A DNA stretch of 63,246 nt from Clostridium sp. (GTDB taxonomy: Bacteria; Bacillota; Clostridia; Lachnospirales; Lachnospiraceae): contig JAMPEW010000013.1 of the NCBI GenBank assembly GCA_023664775.1, forward strand, positions 1-63,246. Reading direction: 5' to 3'. Below, piece by piece: positions 50,203-60,116 of the stretch. The notes beneath the pieces were generated by a model. The model was not told where the DNA came from, ran no database searches, and saw only the letters and a program-made list of their open reading frames with translations. A program made the position numbers and the translations under genes. The first letter of the stretch is position 1, and each line of letters starts with the position of its first letter.

Positions 50203-52524
50203 ATGATGCGAGAAGGCTACATAGAAAAAATAATATACAAAAACGAGGAAAACGGCTATGCCGTTTTTTCCGTTGAAGGAACAGATGGGGAAGAAATATT
50301 TGTTGGAAATATTTTCGGTATTGGGGAAGGACTTTATATCATCGCCGAGGGGGATTATGTAAACCACCCTCAATATGATATACAGTTTAAATTTACATCA
50401 TGCGAGATAAGAATGCCTGAGGATATTGTAGGCATAGAAAGGTATCTCAGTTCAGGCATCGTCAAAGGAATCGGTCAGGTTCTTGCAAAAAAAATAGTCA
50501 AAAAATTCAAATCCGAAACGCTTACAATTATTGAAAATGAGCCTGAAAGGCTGGCAGAAATAAGTGGAATTTCCGAGCGTAAGGCAAGAGCCATAGCTGC
50601 GTCCTACGCTGAAAAAAGAGAATTTCAGGAAGTAGTTATATTCCTGTCGCAGTATGGCATTTCCGTCAATATGGCAATGAAGATATATGGGGAATACGGA
50701 GATCGGGTCTATGAGATTATAAAGGGCAATCCGTATAAAATAGCGGAGGACGTATCGGGAATCGGCTTTAAAATCGCCGATGAAATTGCAAGAAAAATGG
50801 GAATAAATCCCGATTCCGAATACAGATTAAGATCCGTGCTTGTATATGTTCTTACAATGGCTGTCGGTGAGGGACATATGTACCTGCCAAAGGATATATT
50901 GTTAAAAAAATCCATTGAGCTGATAAGAAGTACATCTGACAATGAATACGGTCAAAGCTACGGATATGCGGAATATGAAAGCGCAGACAGTGTAAACACG
51001 GTTTATGAGCAGTATATGGAAAAGCTTGAGGAACAGCTTATGGAGCTTTCCATAGAGAGTAAATGCATAATAAAGGAGCTTGAGGGCGAGGTTATCGTTT
51101 ACAGTGCCGTAAATTATTTTACAGAGCTTAATATAGCAAAGCAGCTTACAGATTTACAGTTAAGATATGAAATGCCTGAAAACGAGCTGGAGGCTGCCAT
51201 AGGCGACATAGAAAAGGATGGGGATTTTGTTTTAGATGAGCAGCAAAAGAATGCGGTAAGGGCTGCAATAACTGCGGGTGTCGCTGTGGTTACGGGAGGT
51301 CCGGGTACAGGAAAGACAACAATTATAGATACAATCATTAAATATTTCACTGCGCAGGGCATGGAGGTAAAGCTTTGTGCCCCGACAGGACGGGCGGCAA
51401 AAAGAATGACGGAGCAGACAGGATGGCCTGCACAGACAATACACAGGCTTCTCGAATTTTCGGGAGTACCGTCTGATGAACGGGGCAATCAGGTGTTGAA
51501 ATTTGGCAGAAATGTGGAAAATCCCTTGGAATGTGATGCAGTAATTGTTGATGAGATGTCCATGGTTGACTGTTTTATTTTCAATTCACTTCTGCAGGCT
51601 GTGGCATACGGCACAAGGCTTGTTTTGGTGGGGGACATAAACCAGCTTCCCTCTGTAGGACCGGGGAATGTTTTAAAGGATATAATCGCCTCCGACTGCT
51701 TCCCTGTTTCTGTGCTTACAAAAATATACCGTCAGGAGGACGGCAGCGACATCATAATGAATGCCCACAAAATAAATAGAGGCGAGCATTTGGAGATTAT
51801 GAATAAAAGCAAGGATTTCTTTTTTATACCGAGAAATAACGCCTCTGCCATAATTTCAGAGGTTAAGGAGCTTATACTAAATAATCTTCCCAAGTACCTT
51901 TCCATCAATCCCTTGGATATACAGGTGCTTACGCCGATGCGCAAATATGACGTGGGCGTTGAAAATTTAAACAGAAGCCTTCAAAGCCTTCTCAACCCTT
52001 GTGGCAATGAAAAGTCGGAAAAGGAGAAAAATGAAGTTATCTTCAGGGAAGGCGATAAAGTAATGCAGATAAAGAACAATTACAGGCGGGAGTGGAAAAT
52101 ATATTCAGACACGGAGAAAGCGAAAAATGGGCAAGGCTATGTAATTGATGAGGGTGTAGGCATTTTTAACGGCGATATGGGCATCATAGAGGAAATCAGC
52201 CACTATGACGAGGAGCTGAAGGTACTGTTTGACGATGGAAGAATGGCAGTATATACATTTGCCAATCTTGATGAATTAGAGCACGCATTTGCAGTTACTA
52301 TACACAAATCACAGGGAAGTGAATATCCTGCTGTTGTAGTACCGCTGCTGACGGGAACAAAAAAGCTCCTAAACAGAAATCTCCTCTATACGGCAATTAC
52401 GAGGGCGAAAAGAATGGTTGTTATAGTGGGAAATATCGGACTTGTAAATCAGATGGTTGACAACATGGAGGAGCAGAAACGGTATACGACGCTTGCACAC
52501 AGAATACAGGAGCTTTATGGATAA
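50203..52524 (+). CDS. recD2: RecD2-type ATP-dependent DNA helicase
   Basis: 773 residues: N-terminal OB-like and helix-hairpin-helix region (GIERYLSSGIVKGIGQVLAKKIV, LAEISGISERKARAIAASY), then SF1 motifs GGPGTGKTT (Walker A), VDEMSMVD (Walker B), GDINQLPSVGPGNVLKD, and the C-terminal TIHKSQGSEYPAVVVP and LLYTAITRAKR. It unwinds DNA 5' to 3' without RecBC and is linked to mismatch repair and fork stability in Bacillus. The ribosome binding site is weak, so translation may be coupled to the rod-binding gene. Confidence 0.92.
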   Translation: MMREGYIEKIIYKNEENGYAVFSVEGTDGEEIFVGNIFGIGEGLYIIAEGDYVNHPQYDIQFKFTSCEIRMPEDIVGIERYLSSGIVKGIGQVLAKKIVKKFKSETLTIIENEPERLAEISGISERKARAIAASYAEKREFQEVVIFLSQYGISVNMAMKIYGEYGDRVYEIIKGNPYKIAEDVSGIGFKIADEIARKMGINPDSEYRLRSVLVYVLTMAVGEGHMYLPKDILLKKSIELIRSTSDNEYGQSYGYAEYESADSVNTVYEQYMEKLEEQLMELSIESKCIIKELEGEVIVYSAVNYFTELNIAKQLTDLQLRYEMPENELEAAIGDIEKDGDFVLDEQQKNAVRAAITAGVAVVTGGPGTGKTTIIDTIIKYFTAQGMEVKLCAPTGRAAKRMTEQTGWPAQTIHRLLEFSGVPSDERGNQVLKFGRNVENPLECDAVIVDEMSMVDCFIFNSLLQAVAYGTRLVLVGDINQLPSVGPGNVLKDIIASDCFPVSVLTKIYRQEDGSDIIMNAHKINRGEHLEIMNKSKDFFFIPRNNASAIISEVKELILNNLPKYLSINPLDIQVLTPMRKYDVGVENLNRSLQSLLNPCGNEKSEKEKNEVIFREGDKVMQIKNNYRREWKIYSDTEKAKNGQGYVIDEGVGIFNGDMGIIEEISHYDEELKVLFDDGRMAVYTFANLDELEHAFAVTIHKSQGSEYPAVVVPLLTGTKKLLNRNLLYTAITRAKRMVVIVGNIGLVNQMVDNMEEQKRYTTLAHRIQELYG

Positions 52525-52605
52525 ACATTGATAGACAAAACAACACAGGCTTTGAAAAATGAGGCTTGCAGTTGACTATTATTTATATGGGAAGAAGGAA
52601 TGTGA

Positions 52606-53334
52606 TTGAAATACAGATTAAAAGGGATTACCGGTAAAGTGTTAAATCTCATATATCCTCCGGCATGTGCCCTGTGTGGCGATTTGCTCAGTAAGGGGGA
52701 ACGGTATATATGTGCAGACTGCGATGCTTTCTTGCCGCGTGTAACGGAGCCTGCATGCTTCAAATGCGGCAAGGAAATTTCGGATTACGAGGCTGAGCTT
52801 TGTGAGGATTGCTTACGACACGAAAGAAGCTTTGCGCGGGGCTTTCCTGCAATGAATTATGACGAGGCATTTCGGGAAAGCATAGCAACATTCAAATATC
52901 ATGGTAAAAAAGACTATGGAAAATATTTTGCCTACGAGATTGCAAGAAGCAGAGGCAGGGACATTGCAGAGGCAGGTCCTGAGGTTCTTATTCCCGTACC
53001 GCTGCATAAAAAGAAGCTTAGAAAAAGAGGTTACAATCAGGCGGAGGTCATCGCAAGGGAGCTTGGACGACGGCTTGGCATACCTGTAGATGATAAAATT
53101 CTCATAAGAACCGTTAATACGCTCCCTCAAAAAAGGTTAAATAACATTGAAAGGGAGAATAATTTAAAAAAGGCTTTTCATTCTCAGGAAAACCGTGTAA
53201 AATATAATAAGATAATGCTGGTAGACGATATATATACTACAGGCGCTACCGTGGAAGCATGTACAAAAGTATTGCATGATATTGGAGTAAAGGATATTTA
53301 CTACACAAGCATATGCATAGGAAGGGGATGTTAG
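52606..53334 (+). CDS. comFC: ComFC-type phosphoribosyltransferase-like protein
   Basis: 242 residues from TTG 52606, preceded by GAAGGAA; no in-frame ATG or GTG lies close. Zinc cysteines CALC, CADC, CFKC and CEDC in the first 70 residues, then a type I PRTase fold with VPLHKKKLRKRGYNQAEVIAREL and the PRPP loop LVDDIYTTGATVEAC. ComFC acts with ComFA in DNA uptake. The frame is intact and the gene heads the same flagellar run as in Bacillus. Confidence 0.9.
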   Translation: MKYRLKGITGKVLNLIYPPACALCGDLLSKGERYICADCDAFLPRVTEPACFKCGKEISDYEAELCEDCLRHERSFARGFPAMNYDEAFRESIATFKYHGKKDYGKYFAYEIARSRGRDIAEAGPEVLIPVPLHKKKLRKRGYNQAEVIARELGRRLGIPVDDKILIRTVNTLPQKRLNNIERENNLKKAFHSQENRVKYNKIMLVDDIYTTGATVEACTKVLHDIGVKDIYYTSICIGRGC

Positions 53335-53336
53335 AA

Positions 53337-53741
53337 ATGGAACTTAGAAATTGCAGAAGCTGTAAAAGACTATTTAACTATATGGGTGGCGACCCTATTT
53401 GCCCTAAATGTAACGAATCGCTCGAAGAAAAATTCCAGGAAGTAAAGCAATATATATATGATCATCCGGGTCAGGCAGCCCCTCAGGTTGCTGAGGAATG
53501 TGAGGTATCACTGAAACAGATTAAAAAGTGGGTGCGTGAGGAGCGGCTTTCCTTTACGGATGATTCCCTTGTGGGACTTGAGTGTGAGAAATGCGGCAAG
53601 ATGATACACAGTGGAAGATTTTGCAGTGCATGCTCCAGCGGACTTGCAAACTCCATGAATGCAGCATTTAAAAAGCCACAGGTAACCTCTGTCAAAAAAC
53701 CGCAAACCTCCTCTACTGGAAAGATGAGGTTCCTTGAATAA
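53337..53741 (+). CDS. yvyF: YvyF-type flagellar operon protein (zinc ribbon plus HTH)
   Basis: 134 residues from ATG 53337, just after the comFC stop, with AGGGG at suitable distance. Two zinc-type pairs at the start (NCRSC and CPKC), a helix-turn-helix-like segment APQVAEECEVSLKQIKKWVREERL, and another four-Cys site (LECEKCGKM, RFCSAC). It matches the TIGR03826/YvyF proteins that lie between comFC and flgM. YvyF is thought to affect flagellar gene expression, but the mechanism is not settled. Confidence 0.85.
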   Translation: MELRNCRSCKRLFNYMGGDPICPKCNESLEEKFQEVKQYIYDHPGQAAPQVAEECEVSLKQIKKWVREERLSFTDDSLVGLECEKCGKMIHSGRFCSACSSGLANSMNAAFKKPQVTSVKKPQTSSTGKMRFLE

Positions 53742-53782
53742 TGCCAACTTATAAAAGGTGAAAAAACTTTTAGGAATAAACA

Positions 53783-53858
53783 GGAGGCTGTCGCAGTAAG
53801 AATTTAAGGCACATGGGTAAATGAACATGTGCCTTAAATTCTTGCTGCGACAGCCTCC
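53783..53858. repeat. Near-perfect 33-bp-arm palindrome, fullest member of the GGCTGTC family
   Basis: GGAGGCTGTCGCAGTAAGAA plus TTTAAGGCACATG pair with CATGTGCCTTAAA plus TTCTTGCTGCGACAGCCTCC around a loop of about 10 bases. It carries the full arm sequence that other terminators in the window hold only in part. No clean T-run follows directly. It separates yvyF from flgM. Confidence 0.85.
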
Positions 53859-53909
53859 GTTGCTATTAAAACTTTTTTCCCGTTTAAGTGTTATGTTATT
53901 TCCAAAACA

Positions 53910-53917
53910 ACCGATAA
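53910..53917 (+). promoter_or_regulatory. Sigma-28 -10 box before flgM
   Basis: ACCGATAA at 53910-53917, 37 bases before flgM. The -35 is weak. A sigma-28 promoter for its own anti-sigma factor is normal in flagellar regulons. Confidence 0.55.
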
Positions 53918-53953
53918 AATAATTGAACAAATATTTTTCAAGGAGGGATTATT

Positions 53954-54241
53954 ATGCGAATTGGTACTTATAACATGGTTAGCCAGATATATGGAAACAA
54001 TCCGGCAAAGAAATCAAAAACGGCAAATGGTACCAGCTATGCAAACTTCAAGGATGAAGTATCTTTTTCCGCAACAGGTAAAGATATGCAGGTGGCTAAA
54101 AACGCTCTTGCTGCTACGCCTGATGTAAGGGAAGCACGTGTAAACGATATTAAGTCAAGACTCGAGAGCGGTACTTATGAAGTTAGCGTTGATGATTTTG
54201 CTGCGAAACTTATGGATGCATTTTCTGCAAAGGTACTTTAA
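53954..54241 (+). CDS. flgM: Anti-sigma-28 factor FlgM
   Basis: 95 residues: disordered basic start with GTYNMVSQIYGN, then the conserved C-terminal binding helices (VREARVNDIKSRLESGTYEVSVDDFAAKLMDAF). FlgM holds sigma-28 inactive until the hook is finished. AAGGAGG precedes ATG 53954. A sigma-28 box is upstream and flgN follows. Confidence 0.92.
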   Translation: MRIGTYNMVSQIYGNNPAKKSKTANGTSYANFKDEVSFSATGKDMQVAKNALAATPDVREARVNDIKSRLESGTYEVSVDDFAAKLMDAFSAKVL

Positions 54242-54267
54242 GCTGACAGTATATTAGGAGATTATTT

Positions 54268-54795
54268 ATGGCAAGCTTGATTGAGAATTTGATAACCGAG
54301 ATGAACGAGGAATATGCAGTGTATGAGAAGCTCCTTGCTACGTCACAGGAGAAAACCTCTGCTATAGTTTCCAACGACTTGGACAGACTGCGTGAGGTTA
54401 CCGACAGGGAACAGCTTATGGTCGATACAATTACCGGTATATCAGTAAGAAGGCATGAGACGATGGATAACATTGCCGTTGTCTTGGGTATGAAAAAGGA
54501 TGACCTTAAGATAATTGACATCATCAATTTTCTTGAGTCACAGCCGGAGTTCAGGGAACCCTTGGCACGCATAAATGAGAAGCTTTCCAAGCTTGCAAGG
54601 AGACTTAAGGAGGTTAATGCGCACAATCGAAATCTCCTTCAGGAATCTCTTTCTATGTTGGAATACAACATTAATTTGTTGCAAAATCTTAACAGGGCGC
54701 CGGAGACGGCAGAATATTCAAAGGATATGTTTAAGGGTCATGACGGATATGCCGGAGCAGGCGAGCCGTCAGGTAAATTTGATGCAAAACAGTAG
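54268..54795 (+). CDS. flgN: FlgN-type chaperone for FlgK/FlgL
   Basis: 175 residues, helical: MASLIENLITEMNEEYAVYEKLLATSQEKTSAIVSNDLDRLREVTDREQLMVD is the PF05130 pattern, then a coiled-coil second half (LARRLKEVNAHNRNLLQESLSMLEYNINLLQNL). It keeps the hook-filament junction proteins export-ready. The C-terminal 30 residues are a Gly/Lys-rich tail. TTAGGAGA precedes ATG 54268. Confidence 0.9.
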   Translation: MASLIENLITEMNEEYAVYEKLLATSQEKTSAIVSNDLDRLREVTDREQLMVDTITGISVRRHETMDNIAVVLGMKKDDLKIIDIINFLESQPEFREPLARINEKLSKLARRLKEVNAHNRNLLQESLSMLEYNINLLQNLNRAPETAEYSKDMFKGHDGYAGAGEPSGKFDAKQ

Positions 54796-54809
54796 GAAAG
54801 GATAAGCTT

Positions 54810-56630
54810 ATGGCTGGAACAATGGGAAGGTTGTCAGTTGGTGTTTCGGGCTTGCAGACAAGTCAGTATGCGATTAACACCACAGCCCACAACCTTATGA
54901 ACACACAAACAGATGGATATAGCAGACAGCAGGTTATACTCACTGACCTTATGTATAACAAGGTTGCAAGGGATAATTCCAGAACCTATAAGGCAGGACT
55001 TGGCGTTGTTACCGCAGAGCTTAAACAGGCGAGGGATAATTTTGCGGATGTGGCATACAGAGAGGAGTACGGACGCTTAAATTATTACAAGGCGCAGTAC
55101 GAAACGGTTGAAGAAGTAGAGGGCTATTTTGGAGAAACTGAGGGAGAGGATTTTAATTCTACCTTAGATGCTTTTTGGCTTGCACTTCAGGAGATGCAAA
55201 AGGAATCAAACAGTATTGTTACAAGAAGCTCCTTTATATCCACAGCACAGTCTTTTTTGGACCGCGTTCAGGGGATAAGAAGAAGCCTTGTGAATTATCA
55301 GAGAAATTTAAACGGTGAAATACAGAAGCACGTTGATAGAATAAATGAATTATCAAAGACGATTTTGGAATTGAATGGTAACATTCTCATGGCGGAGGCA
55401 GCCGGCATAGAGAATGCTAATGATTATAGAGATGCCAGAAATATGGCGATAGATGAGCTTTCTAGCATAGTCAGTACGGAGATTGTACCAAATAAAGACG
55501 GTACGGTTGAGGTTTATATAGAAGGACGAATCTTGGTTACAGGCGGAAAGACATATCAGCTTGCCTCCATGAAGGTCATCGATCACGAAAAATATGAGCA
55601 GCAGTTTGATTTTACAGGGGATGCCACTGATTTTGAAATGCCTGTATGGGCAGATGATGAAGATCCACTGTTCGACATCAAAAAGCTTCCATCTACAGAG
55701 ACAGACACAGATATAGGAGCACTGAAGGGTCTGCTTATGTCAAGGGGATATTTTATAAGTGATTATACGGATTTGCCTGTCAAGCCTACGAAACCGCTTG
55801 CTGATGATTTTGCAAATGATGCAGATTATCAGGCGGCGCTTACGGAGTATGAAACGGCTTCCAATGAATATATGCAGAAGGTTGAATATTACAATAAGTA
55901 CGTGGAGCCATATACGATTACAAATTTAAGTGCACAGTTTGACACGCTCGTGCATGCCATTATGGTAGGCATGAATGATATTTTATGCCCAAATAAAGAG
56001 GTTACGCTTGCAGATGGCACCACAATTAAGATACTGGACGAGGAAGCAGCCGGTATCGGTATGGGAAATGGAAATGAATATGCAGGAACAGAGTTATTTG
56101 TAAGAGGAACAATGCCGAGATATACAACACAGACAGTTACGCTTGCAGGTGCTGATTCTCCGATAGAGGTACAGGTTTATAACGAGGAAAATCCGGACGA
56201 TTACTATTCCCTGTATACGACAGGTACGGTTTCGGTAAATATAGAGCTTGCCCAAAACCCTTCGCTTCTTCCACTGTCACGTGTTTCGGGCGAGGAGGCG
56301 CAGACGGTAGCTGATAAGCTTCTCGACTTGTGGAACAGCAAGTTTGCGGCAGTGAGTCCGAATTCCCTTGTAGAGTGTAATTACAAGGACTTTTATGCAG
56401 GAATGATTGGTGAGCTGTCAGATAGAGGTTACATGTACAAGGGCATGGTGGAAACCCAGCAGCAGACCGTGGTTGATATAGATATATACAGGCAGGAGGT
56501 TGCAGGCGTATCCTCCGACGAGGAGCTTTCCAATCTGATTAGGTTCCAGCATGCATACAATGCTGCATCAAGATATATTAACACGGTTTCGGAAATGATA
56601 GAGCATCTGATAGAGAGACTTGGCGCTTAA
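54810..56630 (+). CDS. flgK: Hook-filament junction protein FlgK, first copy
   Basis: 606 residues. N-terminal SVGVSGLQTSQYAINTTAHNLMNTQTDGYSRQQV, the coiled D1 helices, an inserted variable region (about 260-470), and C-terminal EVAGVSSDEELSNLIRFQHAYNAASRYINTVSEMIEHLIERLG. Forms the junction between hook and filament. GGAAAGGA precedes ATG 54810. The N-terminal D0 motif has AHNLMN where most FlgK proteins have SHNIAN, so it is the more divergent of the two copies. Confidence 0.9.
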   Translation: MAGTMGRLSVGVSGLQTSQYAINTTAHNLMNTQTDGYSRQQVILTDLMYNKVARDNSRTYKAGLGVVTAELKQARDNFADVAYREEYGRLNYYKAQYETVEEVEGYFGETEGEDFNSTLDAFWLALQEMQKESNSIVTRSSFISTAQSFLDRVQGIRRSLVNYQRNLNGEIQKHVDRINELSKTILELNGNILMAEAAGIENANDYRDARNMAIDELSSIVSTEIVPNKDGTVEVYIEGRILVTGGKTYQLASMKVIDHEKYEQQFDFTGDATDFEMPVWADDEDPLFDIKKLPSTETDTDIGALKGLLMSRGYFISDYTDLPVKPTKPLADDFANDADYQAALTEYETASNEYMQKVEYYNKYVEPYTITNLSAQFDTLVHAIMVGMNDILCPNKEVTLADGTTIKILDEEAAGIGMGNGNEYAGTELFVRGTMPRYTTQTVTLAGADSPIEVQVYNEENPDDYYSLYTTGTVSVNIELAQNPSLLPLSRVSGEEAQTVADKLLDLWNSKFAAVSPNSLVECNYKDFYAGMIGELSDRGYMYKGMVETQQQTVVDIDIYRQEVAGVSSDEELSNLIRFQHAYNAASRYINTVSEMIEHLIERLGA

Positions 56631-56662
56631 GGCTTTGCAAAAAAGAGAAAAGGAGTGGTTAC

Positions 56663-58531
56663 ATGCCATCAACATTTTTAGGACTAAATACAGGATTATC
56701 CGGACTTAATTATTTTCAGTCGGCACTGAATACAACCTCACACAATATATCCAATGCAAATACAACCGGATATAGCAGACAGCAGATTTTGGCAACTGCC
56801 TCAGATCCTCTCAGATATCACCGTACATACGGAATGATGGGTACAGGAGTAAAGGGTGTGTCCATTGACAGACAGAGAGAGGTTTTCTACGACAACAAAT
56901 ATTGGCAGGCAAGCAGCAAGTGCACCCAGTATGAGACACAGTATGACAGCCTTTCCAATCTTCAGATGTATATGGATGAGATTGGCGGTGAATCGGGATA
57001 TACAAAATGGATTTCACAAATATCCAATGCGCTTCAGGATATAGCGGATAAGCCTGAGGATTATACGACAAGAATTTCTTATGCTCTTGTAACAGACGGC
57101 TTTACGGATGTTATAAATGAGCTTTCAACCAGCTTTCAAAGTGAACAGAAGTCATTAAATGACCAAATTGAGCTTGTAGTCAATGATATTAATACACTTG
57201 CTAAGCAGATATTTGAGCTTACAAAGCAGATAATAAACGTGGAGCTTAAAGGCGGTACGGCAAATGATTTGAGAGACATGAGGGATGTGTGTATCGACAG
57301 ACTTTCTGAGTACACTACGGTTGAGGTAAACGAGCGTTCCATCATGTATGGAAATGGAGTAGAAGCTGTCCCTGCCAGCGCAACGACCATGTCAGTCTAT
57401 ATCAATGGCGAGCTTTTGGTTGACGATATGGGATATAAGGAGCTTATGGTGTCTCCAAGACGTGAGAAAATAAATCTAAATGATGTTGACGGACTTGTGG
57501 ACATTTATTGGAAGTGCGCAGACGGAACGGCAGGCGAGGAATTTTACACTGCAAGGTATAACGGAAAGCTTACAGGACTTATCAATGTGAGAGATGGAAA
57601 TAACGGAGAATTGTTTTCAGGAACCATAACCGGTGCAGGTGGAAATCCACCATCTGTAAAGGTAGAGCTGGCGAAGGCGATACATGTAGATAAATTAAAC
57701 ATACCGGAGCAGGGAACAATTACGTTAAACGGACGTGATTACCTCTATGATGGCTGGAAGGCAGACTATGATGACGAGGGCAATCTTAACAATTTTGAAT
57801 TTCTTAACATGACAATGATAAATGATAGTGGTGTTGAGGTGGCTGCAATTTTCCCTAACGGCATTGATGGACATATAGCCAAAATCGGCGAGAGTAATAT
57901 AGTAAAGGGTATACCGTATTATCAGGCAAGGCTGAATGAATTTGTAAGGACGCTTTCAAAATACATGAACGATATAACAACATCGGGCGTGGACGAAAAC
58001 GGCGACGCGGGTCTTGACATGTTTACTGCGGTACAGGCAACAGGCGGCGATTATGTATTAAAGGGCACGATGGATGGAACAGAACCATTATCATCATCGG
58101 CATCCAGTTACTACAAGCTGACGGCAATGAACTGGGAGCTTAACAGCAGTTGGAAGACGGATCCTGCTAAGGTAGTTGTTTCCTATGAAAGGGACGTTGA
58201 GCAGGGCAATGTGGCTGCAAAGCCTATCATAGACAGAATTATGTATGGAATGACCGATCAGACCATGTTCCAGCAGGGAAGCTTGTCACAGTATTTACAG
58301 GCGATGACGACAACCCTTGCAGTTGACATTAAAAAGATGGAGATATTTACAGCAAATCAGGACGACATAAAATACACCATAGATACGCAGAGAAAATCAA
58401 TATCAGGCGTAGATGAAAACGAGGAGGCGTCCGACCTTGTAAAGTTTGAAAATCTTTACAATCTTGCATCGAAGGTCATATCCGTTTTAAATGAGGTATA
58501 TGACAAGCTTATAAATGAAACAGGCGTTTAA
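56663..58531 (+). CDS. flgK: Hook-filament junction protein FlgK, second copy
   Basis: 622 residues. N-terminal LGLNTGLSGLNYFQSALNTTSHNISNANTTGYSRQQI is closer to classic FlgK than the first copy. C-terminal SGVDENEEASDLVKFENLYNLASKVISVLNEVYDKLI. The middle region differs strongly from copy one, so the duplication is old. Two FlgK proteins in tandem could form successive junction zones, or serve in alternative filaments. AAAGGAG precedes ATG 56663, 33 bases after the first copy. Confidence 0.9.
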   Translation: MPSTFLGLNTGLSGLNYFQSALNTTSHNISNANTTGYSRQQILATASDPLRYHRTYGMMGTGVKGVSIDRQREVFYDNKYWQASSKCTQYETQYDSLSNLQMYMDEIGGESGYTKWISQISNALQDIADKPEDYTTRISYALVTDGFTDVINELSTSFQSEQKSLNDQIELVVNDINTLAKQIFELTKQIINVELKGGTANDLRDMRDVCIDRLSEYTTVEVNERSIMYGNGVEAVPASATTMSVYINGELLVDDMGYKELMVSPRREKINLNDVDGLVDIYWKCADGTAGEEFYTARYNGKLTGLINVRDGNNGELFSGTITGAGGNPPSVKVELAKAIHVDKLNIPEQGTITLNGRDYLYDGWKADYDDEGNLNNFEFLNMTMINDSGVEVAAIFPNGIDGHIAKIGESNIVKGIPYYQARLNEFVRTLSKYMNDITTSGVDENGDAGLDMFTAVQATGGDYVLKGTMDGTEPLSSSASSYYKLTAMNWELNSSWKTDPAKVVVSYERDVEQGNVAAKPIIDRIMYGMTDQTMFQQGSLSQYLQAMTTTLAVDIKKMEIFTANQDDIKYTIDTQRKSISGVDENEEASDLVKFENLYNLASKVISVLNEVYDKLINETGV

Positions 58532-58579
58532 TATGCATGGCAACAAAAATTGCCAAGACTTGAAGGAGGTAACCGTAAA

Positions 58580-60109
58580 ATGAGAATCACAAATCAGATT
58601 GTATCAGGCAATTCACTTAGAAATATGCAGAAAAGTATGCAGGAGGTAAATAAAAGAACCCAGCAGCTCACAACGGGAAAGAAGATTTCCAGAGCTTCCG
58701 AGGACCCTGTTATAGCTATAAGGGCGTTAAAGCTTAGAACTACCGTAACCCAGCTTGAGCAGTACAAGGGCAAGAACATACCTGACGCAACCTCATGGTA
58801 TGAGATTACAGAAACCTCCCTTGACAATATAACAGACAAGGTGAAAGGAATAAATGATTATTGTGTTCAGGGCTCTACAGATTCCTTCAGCACCTCGGAC
58901 AGAAGCGCAATTATTGATGGCTTAAAGCAGCTTCGTGATATGATATTTGCAGAGGGCAATGCAACCTATGCAGGAAGATATATTTTTTCAGGCTACAAGA
59001 CAGACAGAAGCCTTGTGTTTGTAACGACAGAGGACAACACAAAATATTCCTATGACATAACACAGCATTTTACTGCTGATGATTTGGATACGAAAAATAC
59101 CGTGTGGAATGAGATTGATTACACAAGGCTGGACGGATACCTTAATGGTACGGACACCTATGCACAGCCGAATCCTGAAACAGTGTACAGACTTAACCTT
59201 GGATATGACCGCATTGAACAGCTTAACTACAAAAATGAAAATGTACTTTCCCTTAAAGCAACGGATGCAACGGGAACAAACATTGATTTGTCAGGCTTCA
59301 ATTTAACAATAAAGGAAGCTGGTGACATTGACACATATTATGAGGTCGGAGAGGACGACATAAACATAATAAAGGAAACAGGAGAAATTGTTTTCGGAGA
59401 AAATGTATACAACACGATAAAGACGGCGGCTGATATAGAGGTAACATACGCAAGAAAGGATTTCAAGGCAGATGAGTTAAGACCGGAGCATTTCTTTGAC
59501 TGTATTCAGTACACTGAACAGCCGGACGGCACGATAAAGACTGTGGAATATGAGCAGCCGCCAGAGGGACAGTCCATATATTATGAGGTAAACTTTAATC
59601 AGAGTGTTCAGGTAAATACAGAGGGTAATAAAATCATAAACCCTAAGGTTGGCAATGACATAAATGATTTGATCTATGCACTTCAGGACATGGAGGATGC
59701 AGAGAAGGCACAGAAGCAGCTTAAATCCATGCTTGAGGATCCACAGTATGCAAATAATGATGCGGCAGTAAACAGGATTAATCAAATGCTTTCTGACCTT
59801 GACGTTGAGCTTGCAGTTAAAAAAGAAAACATGCAGAAGAAATTTTCGCAGAACATTAAGAATTTTCAGGATTACATGAATCAGCTTACTGCAGTTCAGT
59901 CCGATTTGGGAAGCCGTATGACGAAGCTTTCCATGATTGAGGTAAGGGTTAAGGAGCAGTATGCGTCCTTTAAAGAGCTTAAGAGCGTCAACGAGGATAC
60001 AGAGACAGACTCGGCAATCATTGACTTTAATGAGGCAGGGCTTGTGTATGAATCGGCGCTTGCGGCAACAAGTAACATTATGAGAAAGACTTTACTTGAC
60101 TATATCTAA
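58580..60109 (+). CDS. flgL: Hook-filament junction protein FlgL
   Basis: 509 residues from ATG 58580 (AAGGAGG upstream; the frame opens at 58550 without a site). N-terminal MRITNQIVSGNSLRNMQKSMQEVNKRTQQLTTGKKISRASEDPV and C-terminal DSAIIDFNEAGLVYESALAATSNIMRKTLLDYI are the flagellin-like D0/D1 parts of FlgL. It is longer than the usual 300 residues because of a large insert (about 150-400). It joins FlgK to the flagellin filament. Confidence 0.92.
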   Translation: MRITNQIVSGNSLRNMQKSMQEVNKRTQQLTTGKKISRASEDPVIAIRALKLRTTVTQLEQYKGKNIPDATSWYEITETSLDNITDKVKGINDYCVQGSTDSFSTSDRSAIIDGLKQLRDMIFAEGNATYAGRYIFSGYKTDRSLVFVTTEDNTKYSYDITQHFTADDLDTKNTVWNEIDYTRLDGYLNGTDTYAQPNPETVYRLNLGYDRIEQLNYKNENVLSLKATDATGTNIDLSGFNLTIKEAGDIDTYYEVGEDDINIIKETGEIVFGENVYNTIKTAADIEVTYARKDFKADELRPEHFFDCIQYTEQPDGTIKTVEYEQPPEGQSIYYEVNFNQSVQVNTEGNKIINPKVGNDINDLIYALQDMEDAEKAQKQLKSMLEDPQYANNDAAVNRINQMLSDLDVELAVKKENMQKKFSQNIKNFQDYMNQLTAVQSDLGSRMTKLSMIEVRVKEQYASFKELKSVNEDTETDSAIIDFNEAGLVYESALAATSNIMRKTLLDYI

Positions 60110-60116
60110 AAAATTG

